Assembly (NCBI RefSeq): GCF_018145655.1
Contig: NZ_JAGSSY010000002.1
Coordinates: 1-64,000, forward strand
DNA: 64,000 bases
DNA from: Campylobacter anatolicus
GTDB lineage: Bacteria > Campylobacterota > Campylobacteria > Campylobacterales > Campylobacteraceae
Direction: 5' to 3'
The notes below the pieces were generated by a model that was not told the origin of the DNA, did not search any database, and saw only the letters and a list, made by a program, of their open reading frames with translations. Of this stretch, positions 39,385-47,460 are shown piece by piece; the first letter of the stretch is position 1; each line of letters begins with the position of its first letter. A program made the position numbers and the translations under genes.

Positions 39385-40659
39385 ATGGCTAACATAGCAA
39401 CATTAACTGACAATCGAACTGGCAAAAGCTGGGATTTTCCGATTCTTCAAGGTACGATGGGGCCTGATGTTGTGGATATATCCACATTTTTTAGCGATAC
39501 CGGGATGTTTACTTTTGATAGGGGCTATACCTCAACGGCGATGTGTCGTAGCTCTATTACATACATAGACGGCTTAAAGGGTGAGCTGATGTATCGCGGA
39601 TACGACATAGCCTATCTGGCTGAAAATAAGACATTTTTAGATGTCGCATACTTGCTTTTAAACAAAGAGTTACCAAATGAGAAGGAGTATGCAGATTTTA
39701 AAATGGAGCTTAAAAAACGCTCTTTTATCCACGAAGGTATGATGAAAATTTTTGACACATTCCCTGATAAAGCCCATCCTATGGCTATACTTCAAGCTAG
39801 TGTCTCAGTGCTTTCTGCCTTTTACTCAGATTATTTAAATATGGATAAACCTAAGGAATATCGCGAAATGGCTATGCGAATAATCGCTAAAATCCCAACT
39901 ATAGCAGCATTTAGCTATCGCTACTCACGTGGGCTACCGATAATATATCCGAATTTAGACAGGGGATTTACTGAAAATTTCTTATATATGATGCGTGGAT
40001 ATCCATACGAACACGTCGATCTTAAACCGATAGAGATTAAGGCACTTGATACAGTATTTATGCTACATGCCGATCACGAGCAAAATGCCTCTACAACGAC
40101 CGTGCGAACAGTCGGTTCAACTCACGCTCATCCGTATGCGTGTATCTCAGCAGGTATCGGTGCTCTTTGGGGTTGGGCACATGGTGGTGCAAACGAGGGG
40201 GTGATACGCCAACTTGAAGAGATAGGAAATGTCGCAAATGTGGATAAATACATCAAACGAGCCAAAGATAAAAACGATCCGTTTAGACTAATGGGTTTTG
40301 GACATCGTGTGTATAAAAACTTTGATCCACGAGCGAAAGTGCTTAAAAAGATGCGTGATCAACTAATTGACGAAATCGGTATAAACTCAGAGCTAATAGA
40401 AGTAGCAAATCGCATAGAGGAGATCGCATTAAATGACGATTATTTCGTATCACGCAATCTCTATCCAAACGTTGATTTTCACTCAGGTCTTATCCTAAAA
40501 GCGTTGGGAATACCAAATAATATGTTTGCAGTTATCTTTGTTATAGGACGCACACCAGGTTGGATAAGTCAGTGGATAGAGCTAAAAGAGCAAGATAGCA
40601 TAAAGATAGTCAGACCAAGACAACTTTACATAGGAGAGACAGACCGAACACCTAAATAA
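39385..40659 (+). CDS. gltA: Citrate synthase
   Basis: Type-II-like citrate synthase condensing acetyl-CoA and oxaloacetate. The 424-residue protein has MFTFDRGYTSTAMCRSSITYIDG near residues 46-68 (in part: TFDRGYTSTAMC), HADHEQNASTTTVR near residue 231, GALWGWAHGGANE near residue 258, and the signature GFGHRVYKNFDPRAK near residue 311 with the catalytic His and, further on, Asp in NVDFHSG. AAGGAGG immediately before ATG 39385 lies in the end of the antiporter gene, so the two are cotranscribed. Confidence 0.95.
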   Translation: MANIATLTDNRTGKSWDFPILQGTMGPDVVDISTFFSDTGMFTFDRGYTSTAMCRSSITYIDGLKGELMYRGYDIAYLAENKTFLDVAYLLLNKELPNEKEYADFKMELKKRSFIHEGMMKIFDTFPDKAHPMAILQASVSVLSAFYSDYLNMDKPKEYREMAMRIIAKIPTIAAFSYRYSRGLPIIYPNLDRGFTENFLYMMRGYPYEHVDLKPIEIKALDTVFMLHADHEQNASTTTVRTVGSTHAHPYACISAGIGALWGWAHGGANEGVIRQLEEIGNVANVDKYIKRAKDKNDPFRLMGFGHRVYKNFDPRAKVLKKMRDQLIDEIGINSELIEVANRIEEIALNDDYFVSRNLYPNVDFHSGLILKALGIPNNMFAVIFVIGRTPGWISQWIELKEQDSIKIVRPRQLYIGETDRTPK

Positions 40660-40661
40660 AT

Positions 40662-40677
40662 TTGCTAAATTTAGCAA
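40662..40677 (+). terminator. Weak hairpin after gltA
   Basis: TTGCTA-AATT-TAGCAA followed by CTTGTTT begins three bases after the gltA stop. The six-pair stem is AT-rich, so this is only a candidate terminator. Confidence 0.35.
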
Positions 40678-40995
40678 CTTGTTTCGTGGGTATTTTTAAA
40701 TGAGCTGACAAATTTTACGCTATGATAGTTCGTATGTCTAGCTCTGCTTAGATTTGTGTCGCAACATTTAAATTTATCTCACGATACTTTGCTTTATCTT
40801 TTTGTATTTAAAATTCGAAGATTTTATTTTCAAAATTTATATTTTATCTTTTAAATATTTATGAGTAAAGCGACCGCTAATTTTGTGTTATGTTATATAC
40901 TTTACTGAGTAGGTAAAGATTTTAAAGAGCGTTACAAATAGTGAAATTTAAATTCTACCTATCTGTTTTATAATGGAAAAGAGAAATTTAATAAT
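40678..40995. other. Intergenic stretch between gltA and cysQ
   Basis: About 320 AT-rich bases with no coding frame or RNA gene that I can recognise. It should contain the cysQ promoter; TATAATGG near 40970 is a possible -10 element. Confidence 0.4.
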
Positions 40996-41835
40996 ATGAA
41001 ATTTAAAACAAGGATAAACAAAGCAGATATGAAAGATTTATTAAATTTAGCTAAAATCGCTGCTATCAGTGCCGGTAAGCAGATACTAAAACATTATGAT
41101 GATTTTACCATAAAGATAAAATCAGACAAGTCACCACTCACAAGTGCCGATATAGCCGCAAATAAAGCGATATTTGAAACTCTAAGCACAAGCAATATAC
41201 CGATATGTTCGGAAGAGCAAATTTTAAGCAACGATAAAAAAGTAGATGAGTTTTGGCTAGTTGATCCACTTGATGGTACAAAAGAATTTGTCGCACGAAA
41301 CGGCGAGTTTTGCGTATGCATAGCACTTATTAAACTAGGTCGACCCTTGCTTGGTGTGATATTTATCCCAAAGACAAATGAGTTGTTTTATGCCGATAAA
41401 AACGGTGTTTTTAAAGAAATTTTAGATAGCAATTTTAGCCCAAAATACACGATAGATTTAAAGCAAAATATCCAAGATAAAGATACGATATATGTCGGCA
41501 ACTACGGCAAAAATAAAGTCGCAAAACTAATCGCAAACGAGCTTTGCTTTAGCCTTACACACATCGGTTCAGCGATAAAATTTACTAGAGTTTGTGAAAA
41601 TGGCGGCATATACGTGCGTTTTAGTCCAAGTCATATCTGGGATAATGCCGCAGGAGACGCACTTGTGAGCTTTTTAGGTGGTTGCGTAATAGATATAAAC
41701 ACAATGAAGCTACCACTTTATAGTATTACAAATTTAAAAAGCAACCACTTTATCGCTCTACCACCACACAAAAAAAGCTTAAAAGAGAAAATCGTGCAAA
41801 TTTATAAAGATAGCTTAAGCTACTATGCTTATTAA
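40996..41835 (+). CDS. cysQ: CysQ-like 3'(2'),5'-bisphosphate nucleotidase / inositol monophosphatase family
   Basis: Li-sensitive phosphatase, most likely acting on PAP from sulfur assimilation. The two metal-binding blocks are plain: EFWLVDPLDGTKEFVARNGEF near residue 87 (in part: WLVDPLDGTKEF) and HIWDNAAGDALVSFLGG near residue 212. KSDKSPLTSADIAANK near residue 38 is also typical. The ATG at 41029 is an alternative start that would remove 11 residues. The 3' end overlaps the convergent peroxiredoxin stop by four bases. Confidence 0.85.
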   Translation: MKFKTRINKADMKDLLNLAKIAAISAGKQILKHYDDFTIKIKSDKSPLTSADIAANKAIFETLSTSNIPICSEEQILSNDKKVDEFWLVDPLDGTKEFVARNGEFCVCIALIKLGRPLLGVIFIPKTNELFYADKNGVFKEILDSNFSPKYTIDLKQNIQDKDTIYVGNYGKNKVAKLIANELCFSLTHIGSAIKFTRVCENGGIYVRFSPSHIWDNAAGDALVSFLGGCVIDINTMKLPLYSITNLKSNHFIALPPHKKSLKEKIVQIYKDSLSYYAY

Positions 41836-42329
41836 ATTTTAAATTCTCTTATAAGCTTAAGCGTATTTTCTGCGTCAAGTTCAGGATTTGAGATAAGATT
41901 TTTGTGTATTATTTCGCCATTTTTTACAATCAAAGTCTGGCGAAAATAAAATTTCTTACCATCTGCACTCTTAAAAGTAGGCAACTTTAAAGCACATTCG
42001 AGCATAAACTCATCATCATTTAAATATATAAACTCAGCCCCAATGCTCTCTTTAAAGCTCTGCTGGATAAAGACATCCTGAGTGCCGACAGCCACAAGTT
42101 TAAAGCCCAGTGTATTAAACTCGCTAAGCAACCTTTTATACTCATTAGCCTGAACCGTACAGCCAGTCATCGCACACATATTTTTAAGCTCATCACTTAA
42201 GCCCTTGCCACTCTCGCCCAGCTTTGGGTATAAAAACATCACAAAATTATGCGTCATAGCGAATTTTGAAAGGTTAAACTCTGCTCCATCAAGTCCTTTT
42301 AAAGTTATATTTGTTGGAATTTTTATCAT
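41832..42329 (-). CDS. Peroxiredoxin-like (BCP/PrxQ-type) protein
   Basis: Thioredoxin-fold protein of 165 residues. VMFLYPKLGESG is followed by an insertion of roughly a dozen residues before AMTGCTVQANEY, where Cys 57 aligns with the peroxidatic Cys of the BCP motif TPGCTxQA. The resolving Cys five residues on is replaced (Asn). Cys 52 lies just before, an unusual spacing. LIVKNGEIIHK near the C terminus is typical. It is probably a thiol peroxidase, but the altered site leaves the mechanism open. Confidence 0.72.
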   Translation of the reverse strand: MIKIPTNITLKGLDGAEFNLSKFAMTHNFVMFLYPKLGESGKGLSDELKNMCAMTGCTVQANEYKRLLSEFNTLGFKLVAVGTQDVFIQQSFKESIGAEFIYLNDDEFMLECALKLPTFKSADGKKFYFRQTLIVKNGEIIHKNLISNPELDAENTLKLIREFKI

Positions 42330-42350
42330 TTTTATCCTTTGAAATTCTTG

Positions 42351-43031
42351 CTATATTTTAGCGGATTTTTTCACATTTGCATTAAAAAAATAGACTAAAA
42401 ATAGTACCGAAAAACTAATAATAAGCATAAGTGCTGCGTAAATATGAGCCTTGGTATAATCAAGCATCTCAGTCGCCTCAAAAATAGCGATACTAGCGAC
42501 CTTTGTCTGCCCCGCCACGCTACCGCCTATCATAAGCACCACACCAAACTCTCCCATCGTGTGTGCGAAGCTCACGACGATGGCAGTTAACAGATTTGGC
42601 TTAATATTTGGCAATATCACACGAAATAGCGTATATATCCTACTCTTTCCAAGTGAGTAACTCGCCTCAAAAAGACTAGGTTTAAGTCCATTAAACCCAG
42701 CATAAAGTGGCTGGAACATAAAGGGTAATGAGTAGATACAACTAGCTATCACAAGGCCTGCAAAGTTAAAAACCACTCGCACGTCAAACACACGCTCTAA
42801 AAATTCCCCAAGCGGTGCGTAAGGCGATAGTAGTACAAGTAGGTAAAATCCAAGCACCGATGGCGGTAGTACAAGTGGCAACGAGACGATCGTTTCAATG
42901 AATGGTTTGCCAATAAAACTAGTGCGAGACATAGCATAGGCAAGTGGTAAAACTACACAAAAAAGTATCGCCGTAGAGACAAATGAGAGCTTCAAAGAGA
43001 GTAAAAATGGAGTAAAGTCAATATCAAACAT
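42351..43031 (-). CDS. modB: Molybdate ABC transporter permease
   Basis: Inner-membrane subunit of the molybdate importer. The 226-residue protein has about six hydrophobic segments. ETIVSLPLVLPPSVLGFYLL near residue 43 and SFAHTMGEFGVVLMIGGS near residue 154, the EAA-like loop contacting the ATPase, are diagnostic for ModB. It is the last gene of the mod set and is separated from modC by 152 bases, an uncommon gap that holds an inverted repeat at 43071-43086. Confidence 0.92.
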   Translation of the reverse strand: MFDIDFTPFLLSLKLSFVSTAILFCVVLPLAYAMSRTSFIGKPFIETIVSLPLVLPPSVLGFYLLVLLSPYAPLGEFLERVFDVRVVFNFAGLVIASCIYSLPFMFQPLYAGFNGLKPSLFEASYSLGKSRIYTLFRVILPNIKPNLLTAIVVSFAHTMGEFGVVLMIGGSVAGQTKVASIAIFEATEMLDYTKAHIYAALMLIISFSVLFLVYFFNANVKKSAKI

Positions 43032-43070
43032 AGCTTTATCCTTTAAATTTAATGCAACATAAGCTTAATT

Positions 43071-43086
43071 TTACCATTTGTGGTAA
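43071..43086. promoter_or_regulatory. Inverted repeat in the modC-modB gap
   Basis: TTACCA-TTTG-TGGTAA lies in the 152-base spacer, about 40 bases upstream of the modB start. It could be an attenuating hairpin after modC or a regulator site for modB. Confidence 0.3.
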
Positions 43087-43183
43087 TTTTAAATTTATAA
43101 AAAACTTTAGTAAAAATATGAATTTAAAAATTTCGATTTTATAATGCATTATAGGATTTTTAAATTTTTTAATACTCAATTCT

Positions 43184-44065
43184 TCACTCCACCGTAGTTT
43201 TACCATCTACAATCTTGGTTAAATTTAGTCCAAAGGCTTTTGCACTTAGCACGACATTATCACCCTTTATTATACCATCAGCCTCACTATGGCTTAACAC
43301 CACTTCGCATAGTTGCTGCCCTACAAGCACGAGTGCAACATATATCGCATCACACCGTTTTATATCAAGCACTTTAGCATTAAAGGCAAATTTTTGTGAA
43401 CCAGACTGCCTTAAAAACAGCTCTTTTGGACTTAATGGCTCACTGGTGTATCCATTTTCAAGCACAAAAACCTTACTACAAAGCTTGTAAATCTCGCCAA
43501 CATCGTGGCTAACAAGTATCACACTCATACCAAATTCAGCGTGAAGTGTTAGCAAAAACTCCTGCAACTTCTCACGCATATCATTATCTAACGCACTTAG
43601 AGGCTCATCAAGTGCTAGAATTTTTGGCTTACGCATTAAAGCACGAGCAAGGGCGACACGCTGTTTTTGTCCACCTGAGAGCTTTTGAATGGAGGCATTT
43701 TTTAGACTTTTTAACTCACACATACTTAAAAGTTTGTCAGCAAGTGCGTGATTTTTATTAGCAAAAAGTAGATTTTGCTCAACATTCATATTATCAAAAA
43801 GAGCGTAATCTTGAAATAAAAAGCCGATGTTTCGCATTTGTGGAGCTAAATTTATTCTCTCATCAAAAAACACACTTTCGCCAACTTTGATAACTCCACT
43901 ATCAGGCGTCTCAAATCCTGCAAGTAGCCTTAAAATAGTCGTCTTGCCACTACCACTCCTACCATAAAGTGCGACAAACTCACCTTGCTTTATACTTAAA
44001 TTTGCATTTAGTAAAAACTCTCCGCTAGCCCCATTTAGTCGCTTTTTACAAGAAATTTCAATCAT
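43184..44065 (-). CDS. modC: Molybdate ABC transporter ATP-binding protein
   Basis: Cytoplasmic ATPase of the molybdate importer (293 residues). Walker A GRSGSGKTT lies near residue 35, the Q-loop in FLFQDYALFDN near residue 83, the signature LSGGQKQRVALARAL near residue 128, and Walker B ILALDEPLSALD near residue 148. The C-terminal part after residue 220 is only a short TOBE-like segment. Its start overlaps the mop-like gene by eight bases. Confidence 0.94.
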   Translation of the reverse strand: MIEISCKKRLNGASGEFLLNANLSIKQGEFVALYGRSGSGKTTILRLLAGFETPDSGVIKVGESVFFDERINLAPQMRNIGFLFQDYALFDNMNVEQNLLFANKNHALADKLLSMCELKSLKNASIQKLSGGQKQRVALARALMRKPKILALDEPLSALDNDMREKLQEFLLTLHAEFGMSVILVSHDVGEIYKLCSKVFVLENGYTSEPLSPKELFLRQSGSQKFAFNAKVLDIKRCDAIYVALVLVGQQLCEVVLSHSEADGIIKGDNVVLSAKAFGLNLTKIVDGKTTVE

Positions 44066-44456
44066 TTTTGCAACTTATATAAAGCGAGGTTGATTTTATG
44101 TAAGCAAAAATACTATCGCCCACTCTTAAATTTAGCTGCTCACACGAGCTTGTTGTGATGATACTTTCAAACTCATAATCATTAAACTTAAGATGAATAA
44201 TGCTTAATATCTCACCTTTAACAAGTCCTAAAATCTCGCACTTTAGCTCATTTTTTATAGAGCAATTTTTAAGTGGCTCATTTGCAATGATAACATCTGA
44301 GCTTTTGAAATTTAACCAGACGCTATCACTCTCATCAACACCTAAAATGCGACTTAGTGATAGCATATAAAGACACACATCACAATTTATGATTTTAAAT
44401 TTATAATAGCTTACATCATCGCTTGTAACGATATTTTCGACAATTGCTCTTATCAT
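44058..44456 (-). CDS. Mop-like (TOBE) molybdate-binding protein
   Basis: A 132-residue protein that looks like two TOBE/Mop units. The first ends in SVWLNFKSSDVIIAN near residue 58; the second covers IKNELKCEILGLVKGEILSI to AYIKSTSLYIS. TOBE units bind molybdate or tungstate. It sits between modA and modC and overlaps both, a place where C. jejuni also has a small mod-linked gene. It may buffer molybdate or detach the sensor domain normally fused to ModC. Confidence 0.78.
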   Translation of the reverse strand: MIRAIVENIVTSDDVSYYKFKIINCDVCLYMLSLSRILGVDESDSVWLNFKSSDVIIANEPLKNCSIKNELKCEILGLVKGEILSIIHLKFNDYEFESIITTSSCEQLNLRVGDSIFAYIKSTSLYISCKND

Positions 44457-45205
44457 CTCTTAGGCACATTGTAGCCAAATTTTTTGAAAATTTCTCTACC
44501 CTTTTCGCTCAGAATAAACTCATAAAATGCCTTTGCTTCGGCATTATTTTCAGCTCTTTTAAGCAAGATAATACCCTGATCTATAGGCGAGTAAAGTCCG
44601 GGATCAACAAAAGTGTAGTTAATGCCCTGCTTATACTGACTCATCTTTGTATCAAACAATGCACTAGCTGCGATAAATCCAACATCAGCTGCACTTAGAG
44701 CCTGAGAGAGAGTCTCTGAAATTTTTTGCGTATAGACTATATTTTTCTCCACTTTGTCATAAATTTGAGCATTTTTGAGTGCTTCAATGCTCGCTTTGCC
44801 GTAAGGTGCGGTAGTAGGATTTGCTATTGAGATGGCTTTTAATCCAAGCACAGCGTCTATCCCTCTACTAAAATCAACATCACGTATGCTAAACATCGCT
44901 AATGCCCCTTGTGCATACACGACTGGACGTGTCGCACTAAATCCGCTCTTATCCACTTTATGTGTAAAATCCATATCCGCTGCCATAAATATATCTGCCA
45001 ATGCACCACTTTGAATTTGCTTTGTTAATCCTCCGCTCGCTCCTAGTGTTACATTTACCTTTGTGTCAGGGTTTAGTTTGTTAAACTCACTGATTAGCTC
45101 AGGAAATGCGTATGTCGTATTTGCCGCAGCAAAGACATTCACATCCCCCGCATAGGCGTTAATAACAAATGCCACACTCGCGACTAATAAAGAAATTTTT
45201 TTCAT
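44453..45205 (-). CDS. modA: Molybdate-binding periplasmic protein
   Basis: Substrate-binding component of the molybdate importer. The 250-residue protein has a signal peptide (LLVASVAFVINAYAG) and the family landmarks VFAAANTTYAFPELISEF near residue 24, LGASGGLTKQIQSGALADIF near residue 54 (oxyanion-binding Ser), and IANPTTAPYGKASIEAL near residue 128. It lies 3 bases after modE and overlaps the mop-like gene by four bases. Tungstate selectivity cannot be excluded. Confidence 0.93.
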   Translation of the reverse strand: MKKISLLVASVAFVINAYAGDVNVFAAANTTYAFPELISEFNKLNPDTKVNVTLGASGGLTKQIQSGALADIFMAADMDFTHKVDKSGFSATRPVVYAQGALAMFSIRDVDFSRGIDAVLGLKAISIANPTTAPYGKASIEALKNAQIYDKVEKNIVYTQKISETLSQALSAADVGFIAASALFDTKMSQYKQGINYTFVDPGLYSPIDQGIILLKRAENNAEAKAFYEFILSEKGREIFKKFGYNVPKR

Positions 45206-45208
45206 TTT

Positions 45209-45994
45209 CTACACTCCTATGATGATTTGTGATGATTTTATTATTGCTTTTAACTTATCGCCAACGCCGATTTTTAGCTCCATTGCACTATCTTTTGTGA
45301 TCGTAGCTGTTAGTGTTTGATCGTTGCTTAGTTTTAGCGTTATCTCGGCATTTACAGCTCCTATCTTTGCTTGTATAACGCTACCGTGAAGGACATTTTG
45401 AGTGCTTAGCTTGATACCATCATCGCCCTTTTGCAAAATCACAGATGGTGCTTTAAAGATGTAAATAACCTTTTTGCCAACTTTTAAATTTAAATTTTTC
45501 TCACTTTCAGTTGTGATATTCGCACTTAAATACTCCCCGTTGCTAAGACGTGCGACAACCTCGGTATTTACAGCACCTGAGTTTATCTGCGTGATCTCAC
45601 AGTTTAGTTGATTTCTAGCACTCAAACTCATAGCCATCCTCTGTAAATTTATAATATCAATGTCCTCAAAATCAACTTTGGAGCAAATTTTACTTAGATA
45701 CTCCTTTTGTGTCTTAAGTATAGTATCGTATATTTCTATCATTTTTTCGCCATACTCACTTATGCTTGATCCACTATTTTTTTTATTTCCTTCAGCACGT
45801 ATTATGAGTGGCTTATGACTTTTGTTGTTTAGTGTATCAAGACTATCCCACGCATTTTTATACGATATACCAACATATTCAGCGGCTTTAGTTATGCTTT
45901 TTGTCTTTTTTATAGCCTTTAAAAGCTCGATGTGTTTTGATAAAATTTGTGCATCTTCATCTAAAAATAGCTCTAAATTTATATCAGCCTTCAC
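45209..45994 (-). CDS. modE: Molybdate-responsive transcriptional regulator ModE
   Basis: One-component regulator with an N-terminal winged helix (KAIKKTKSITKAAEYVGISYKNAWDSLDTL in part near residues 27-55) and two C-terminal TOBE domains: RNQLNCEITQINSGAVN from about residue 130, and LHGSVIQAKIGAVNAE from about residue 200. Molybdate binding lets it repress uptake genes. GTG 45994 is preceded by AGGGAG. As first gene of the operon it is probably autoregulated through the palindromic site at 46041-46061. Confidence 0.92.
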   Translation of the reverse strand: MKADINLELFLDEDAQILSKHIELLKAIKKTKSITKAAEYVGISYKNAWDSLDTLNNKSHKPLIIRAEGNKKNSGSSISEYGEKMIEIYDTILKTQKEYLSKICSKVDFEDIDIINLQRMAMSLSARNQLNCEITQINSGAVNTEVVARLSNGEYLSANITTESEKNLNLKVGKKVIYIFKAPSVILQKGDDGIKLSTQNVLHGSVIQAKIGAVNAEITLKLSNDQTLTATITKDSAMELKIGVGDKLKAIIKSSQIIIGV

Positions 45995-46040
45995 TTTTTC
46001 TCCCTTGATTTTCTTATTATATAATTAAATAATTTATAAA

Positions 46041-46061
46041 GTATATAAAATTATATATAAC
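46041..46061 (-). promoter_or_regulatory. Candidate ModE operator upstream of modE
   Basis: On the minus strand GTTATATA-TAATTT-TATATAC is a near-perfect inverted repeat resembling the ModE consensus of two TATATA-type half-sites. It lies about 47 bases upstream of the modE start. The region is extremely AT-rich, so chance similarity is possible. Confidence 0.4.
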
Positions 46062-46154
46062 AAAATACTTAAAATTTTATGCCATAAAATTTAATCTTTT
46101 TAAAGTTACAAGAAGGTAGAATTAAGAGTTATCGAATTTAAATTTGGGATAGTT

Positions 46155-46865
46155 ATGAAAATTTTTGCGACTTTGATATTTAGCTTTGCACTGCTTCTTG
46201 CAACTACTGATGAGAATGTAGAGCAAAATGATGGTTTTGATGTTGAGTTTAACTCACCTGCCAAAGTTTTTGACCCACTTGGCGGATACAACCGCGTTAT
46301 GACAAATATCAACGACTTTTTTTATGTAAATATTTTAACTCCAACGGCCAAAGGATACGCCTACGTGGTGCCAAAACCGGCACGAACAGCGATAACAAAT
46401 ATCTTTGATAATCTTATGTTTCCGATGAGATTTATCAACAATTTGCTTCAGTTTAAATTTAAAAATGTAGGCGATGAAACGTTAAGATTTCTTGCAAATA
46501 CCATTATCGGCTTTGCGGGAGTGAGTGATGTTGCAACTAAACACTACGGCATACCAAAGCATGATGAGGACTTCGGTCAGACGCTAGGATATTGGGGGCT
46601 TGGTGGTGGATTTCATCTTGTGCTTCCGATACTTGGACCATCAAATTTAAGAGACACTATCGGCAAAGTTGGCGATTATTTCACTAATCCTATAACCTAC
46701 GTCGATCCAAATGCACTTTCGCTTGGTATAAACGCGTTTCACTATCTTAATGACTACTCACACGATCCTTATGCCTACGAACACCTTAAAAAGGATGCCA
46801 TTGATCTATATCCATTTTTACGTGACGCATATGAACAGCGACGCATATATCTTATAAAGGATTAA
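46155..46865 (+). CDS. MlaA (VacJ)-family protein lacking the lipidation Cys
   Basis: MlaA family member (236 residues), in Gram-negatives an outer-membrane component removing mislocalised phospholipids. Typical segments are FDPLGGYNRVMTNINDFF near residue 37, PKPARTAITNIFDNLMFPMRF near residue 75 (in part), and GQTLGYWGLGGGFHLVLPILGPS near residue 138 (in part). Unusually, the signal peptide FSFALLLATTDEN has no Cys, so it cannot be a classical lipoprotein. It is followed one base later by the mlaC-like gene, as in Cj1371-Cj1373. Confidence 0.85.
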   Translation: MKIFATLIFSFALLLATTDENVEQNDGFDVEFNSPAKVFDPLGGYNRVMTNINDFFYVNILTPTAKGYAYVVPKPARTAITNIFDNLMFPMRFINNLLQFKFKNVGDETLRFLANTIIGFAGVSDVATKHYGIPKHDEDFGQTLGYWGLGGGFHLVLPILGPSNLRDTIGKVGDYFTNPITYVDPNALSLGINAFHYLNDYSHDPYAYEHLKKDAIDLYPFLRDAYEQRRIYLIKD

Positions 46866-46866
46866 A

Positions 46867-47454
46867 ATGAAAAAATTTATAACAACCATTTTAGCACTCT
46901 ACACTTTCGCATTTGGCATAAGCGAAAGCGAGATAAGGAGTGTCGTAGCACAAAAAACAGATAGTGCCATTGCTGTATTAAAAGATACTACACTTGATAA
47001 TAATGCAAAACAAAAGGCGTTATTTGCTATATTTGATCCGATATTTGACTACAAACAAATGGCTAAAATTAGCCTTGGCAAACGCTATAATGAGCTAAGC
47101 ATAAATGAACAAAGCCAGTTTGATACGGCATTTGAACAAAAACTAAAGTCATCATATATCGATAAGCTTCTTTCATATACAAATCAGCAAGTCATTATAA
47201 AAGACGCTACAAAACCGCAAGCAAATCGCTATTGGTTAAGATCTGAGCTATTAAGCGAAGGCAAAACATATGAGTTTGTATATAAATTTTATGATGCCAA
47301 AGATCGCGGTTGGCTCATATATGATATCGATATAATCGGTGTTAGTATCATACAAACTTACCGAAGTCAGTTTGCAGATATGCTTTTAAATGCAGACTTT
47401 AATACGCTTTTAGAAAAGCTCAATCATACAAATTTACCAAGCCAAGACAAATAA
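46867..47454 (+). CDS. MlaC-family periplasmic phospholipid-binding protein
   Basis: Periplasmic lipid shuttle of the Ttg2/MlaC family. The 195-residue protein has a signal peptide (ITTILALYTFAFG), an IFDPIFDYKQMAKISLGKRYNELS motif near residue 55 (in part), and the conserved DIDIIGVSIIQTYRSQF ending near residue 170. It sits between the MlaA-like gene and the RND exporter, 6 bases from the latter. The usual MlaFEBD ABC genes are not next to it. Confidence 0.87.
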   Translation: MKKFITTILALYTFAFGISESEIRSVVAQKTDSAIAVLKDTTLDNNAKQKALFAIFDPIFDYKQMAKISLGKRYNELSINEQSQFDTAFEQKLKSSYIDKLLSYTNQQVIIKDATKPQANRYWLRSELLSEGKTYEFVYKFYDAKDRGWLIYDIDIIGVSIIQTYRSQFADMLLNADFNTLLEKLNHTNLPSQDK

Positions 47455-47460
47455 TCCTGA

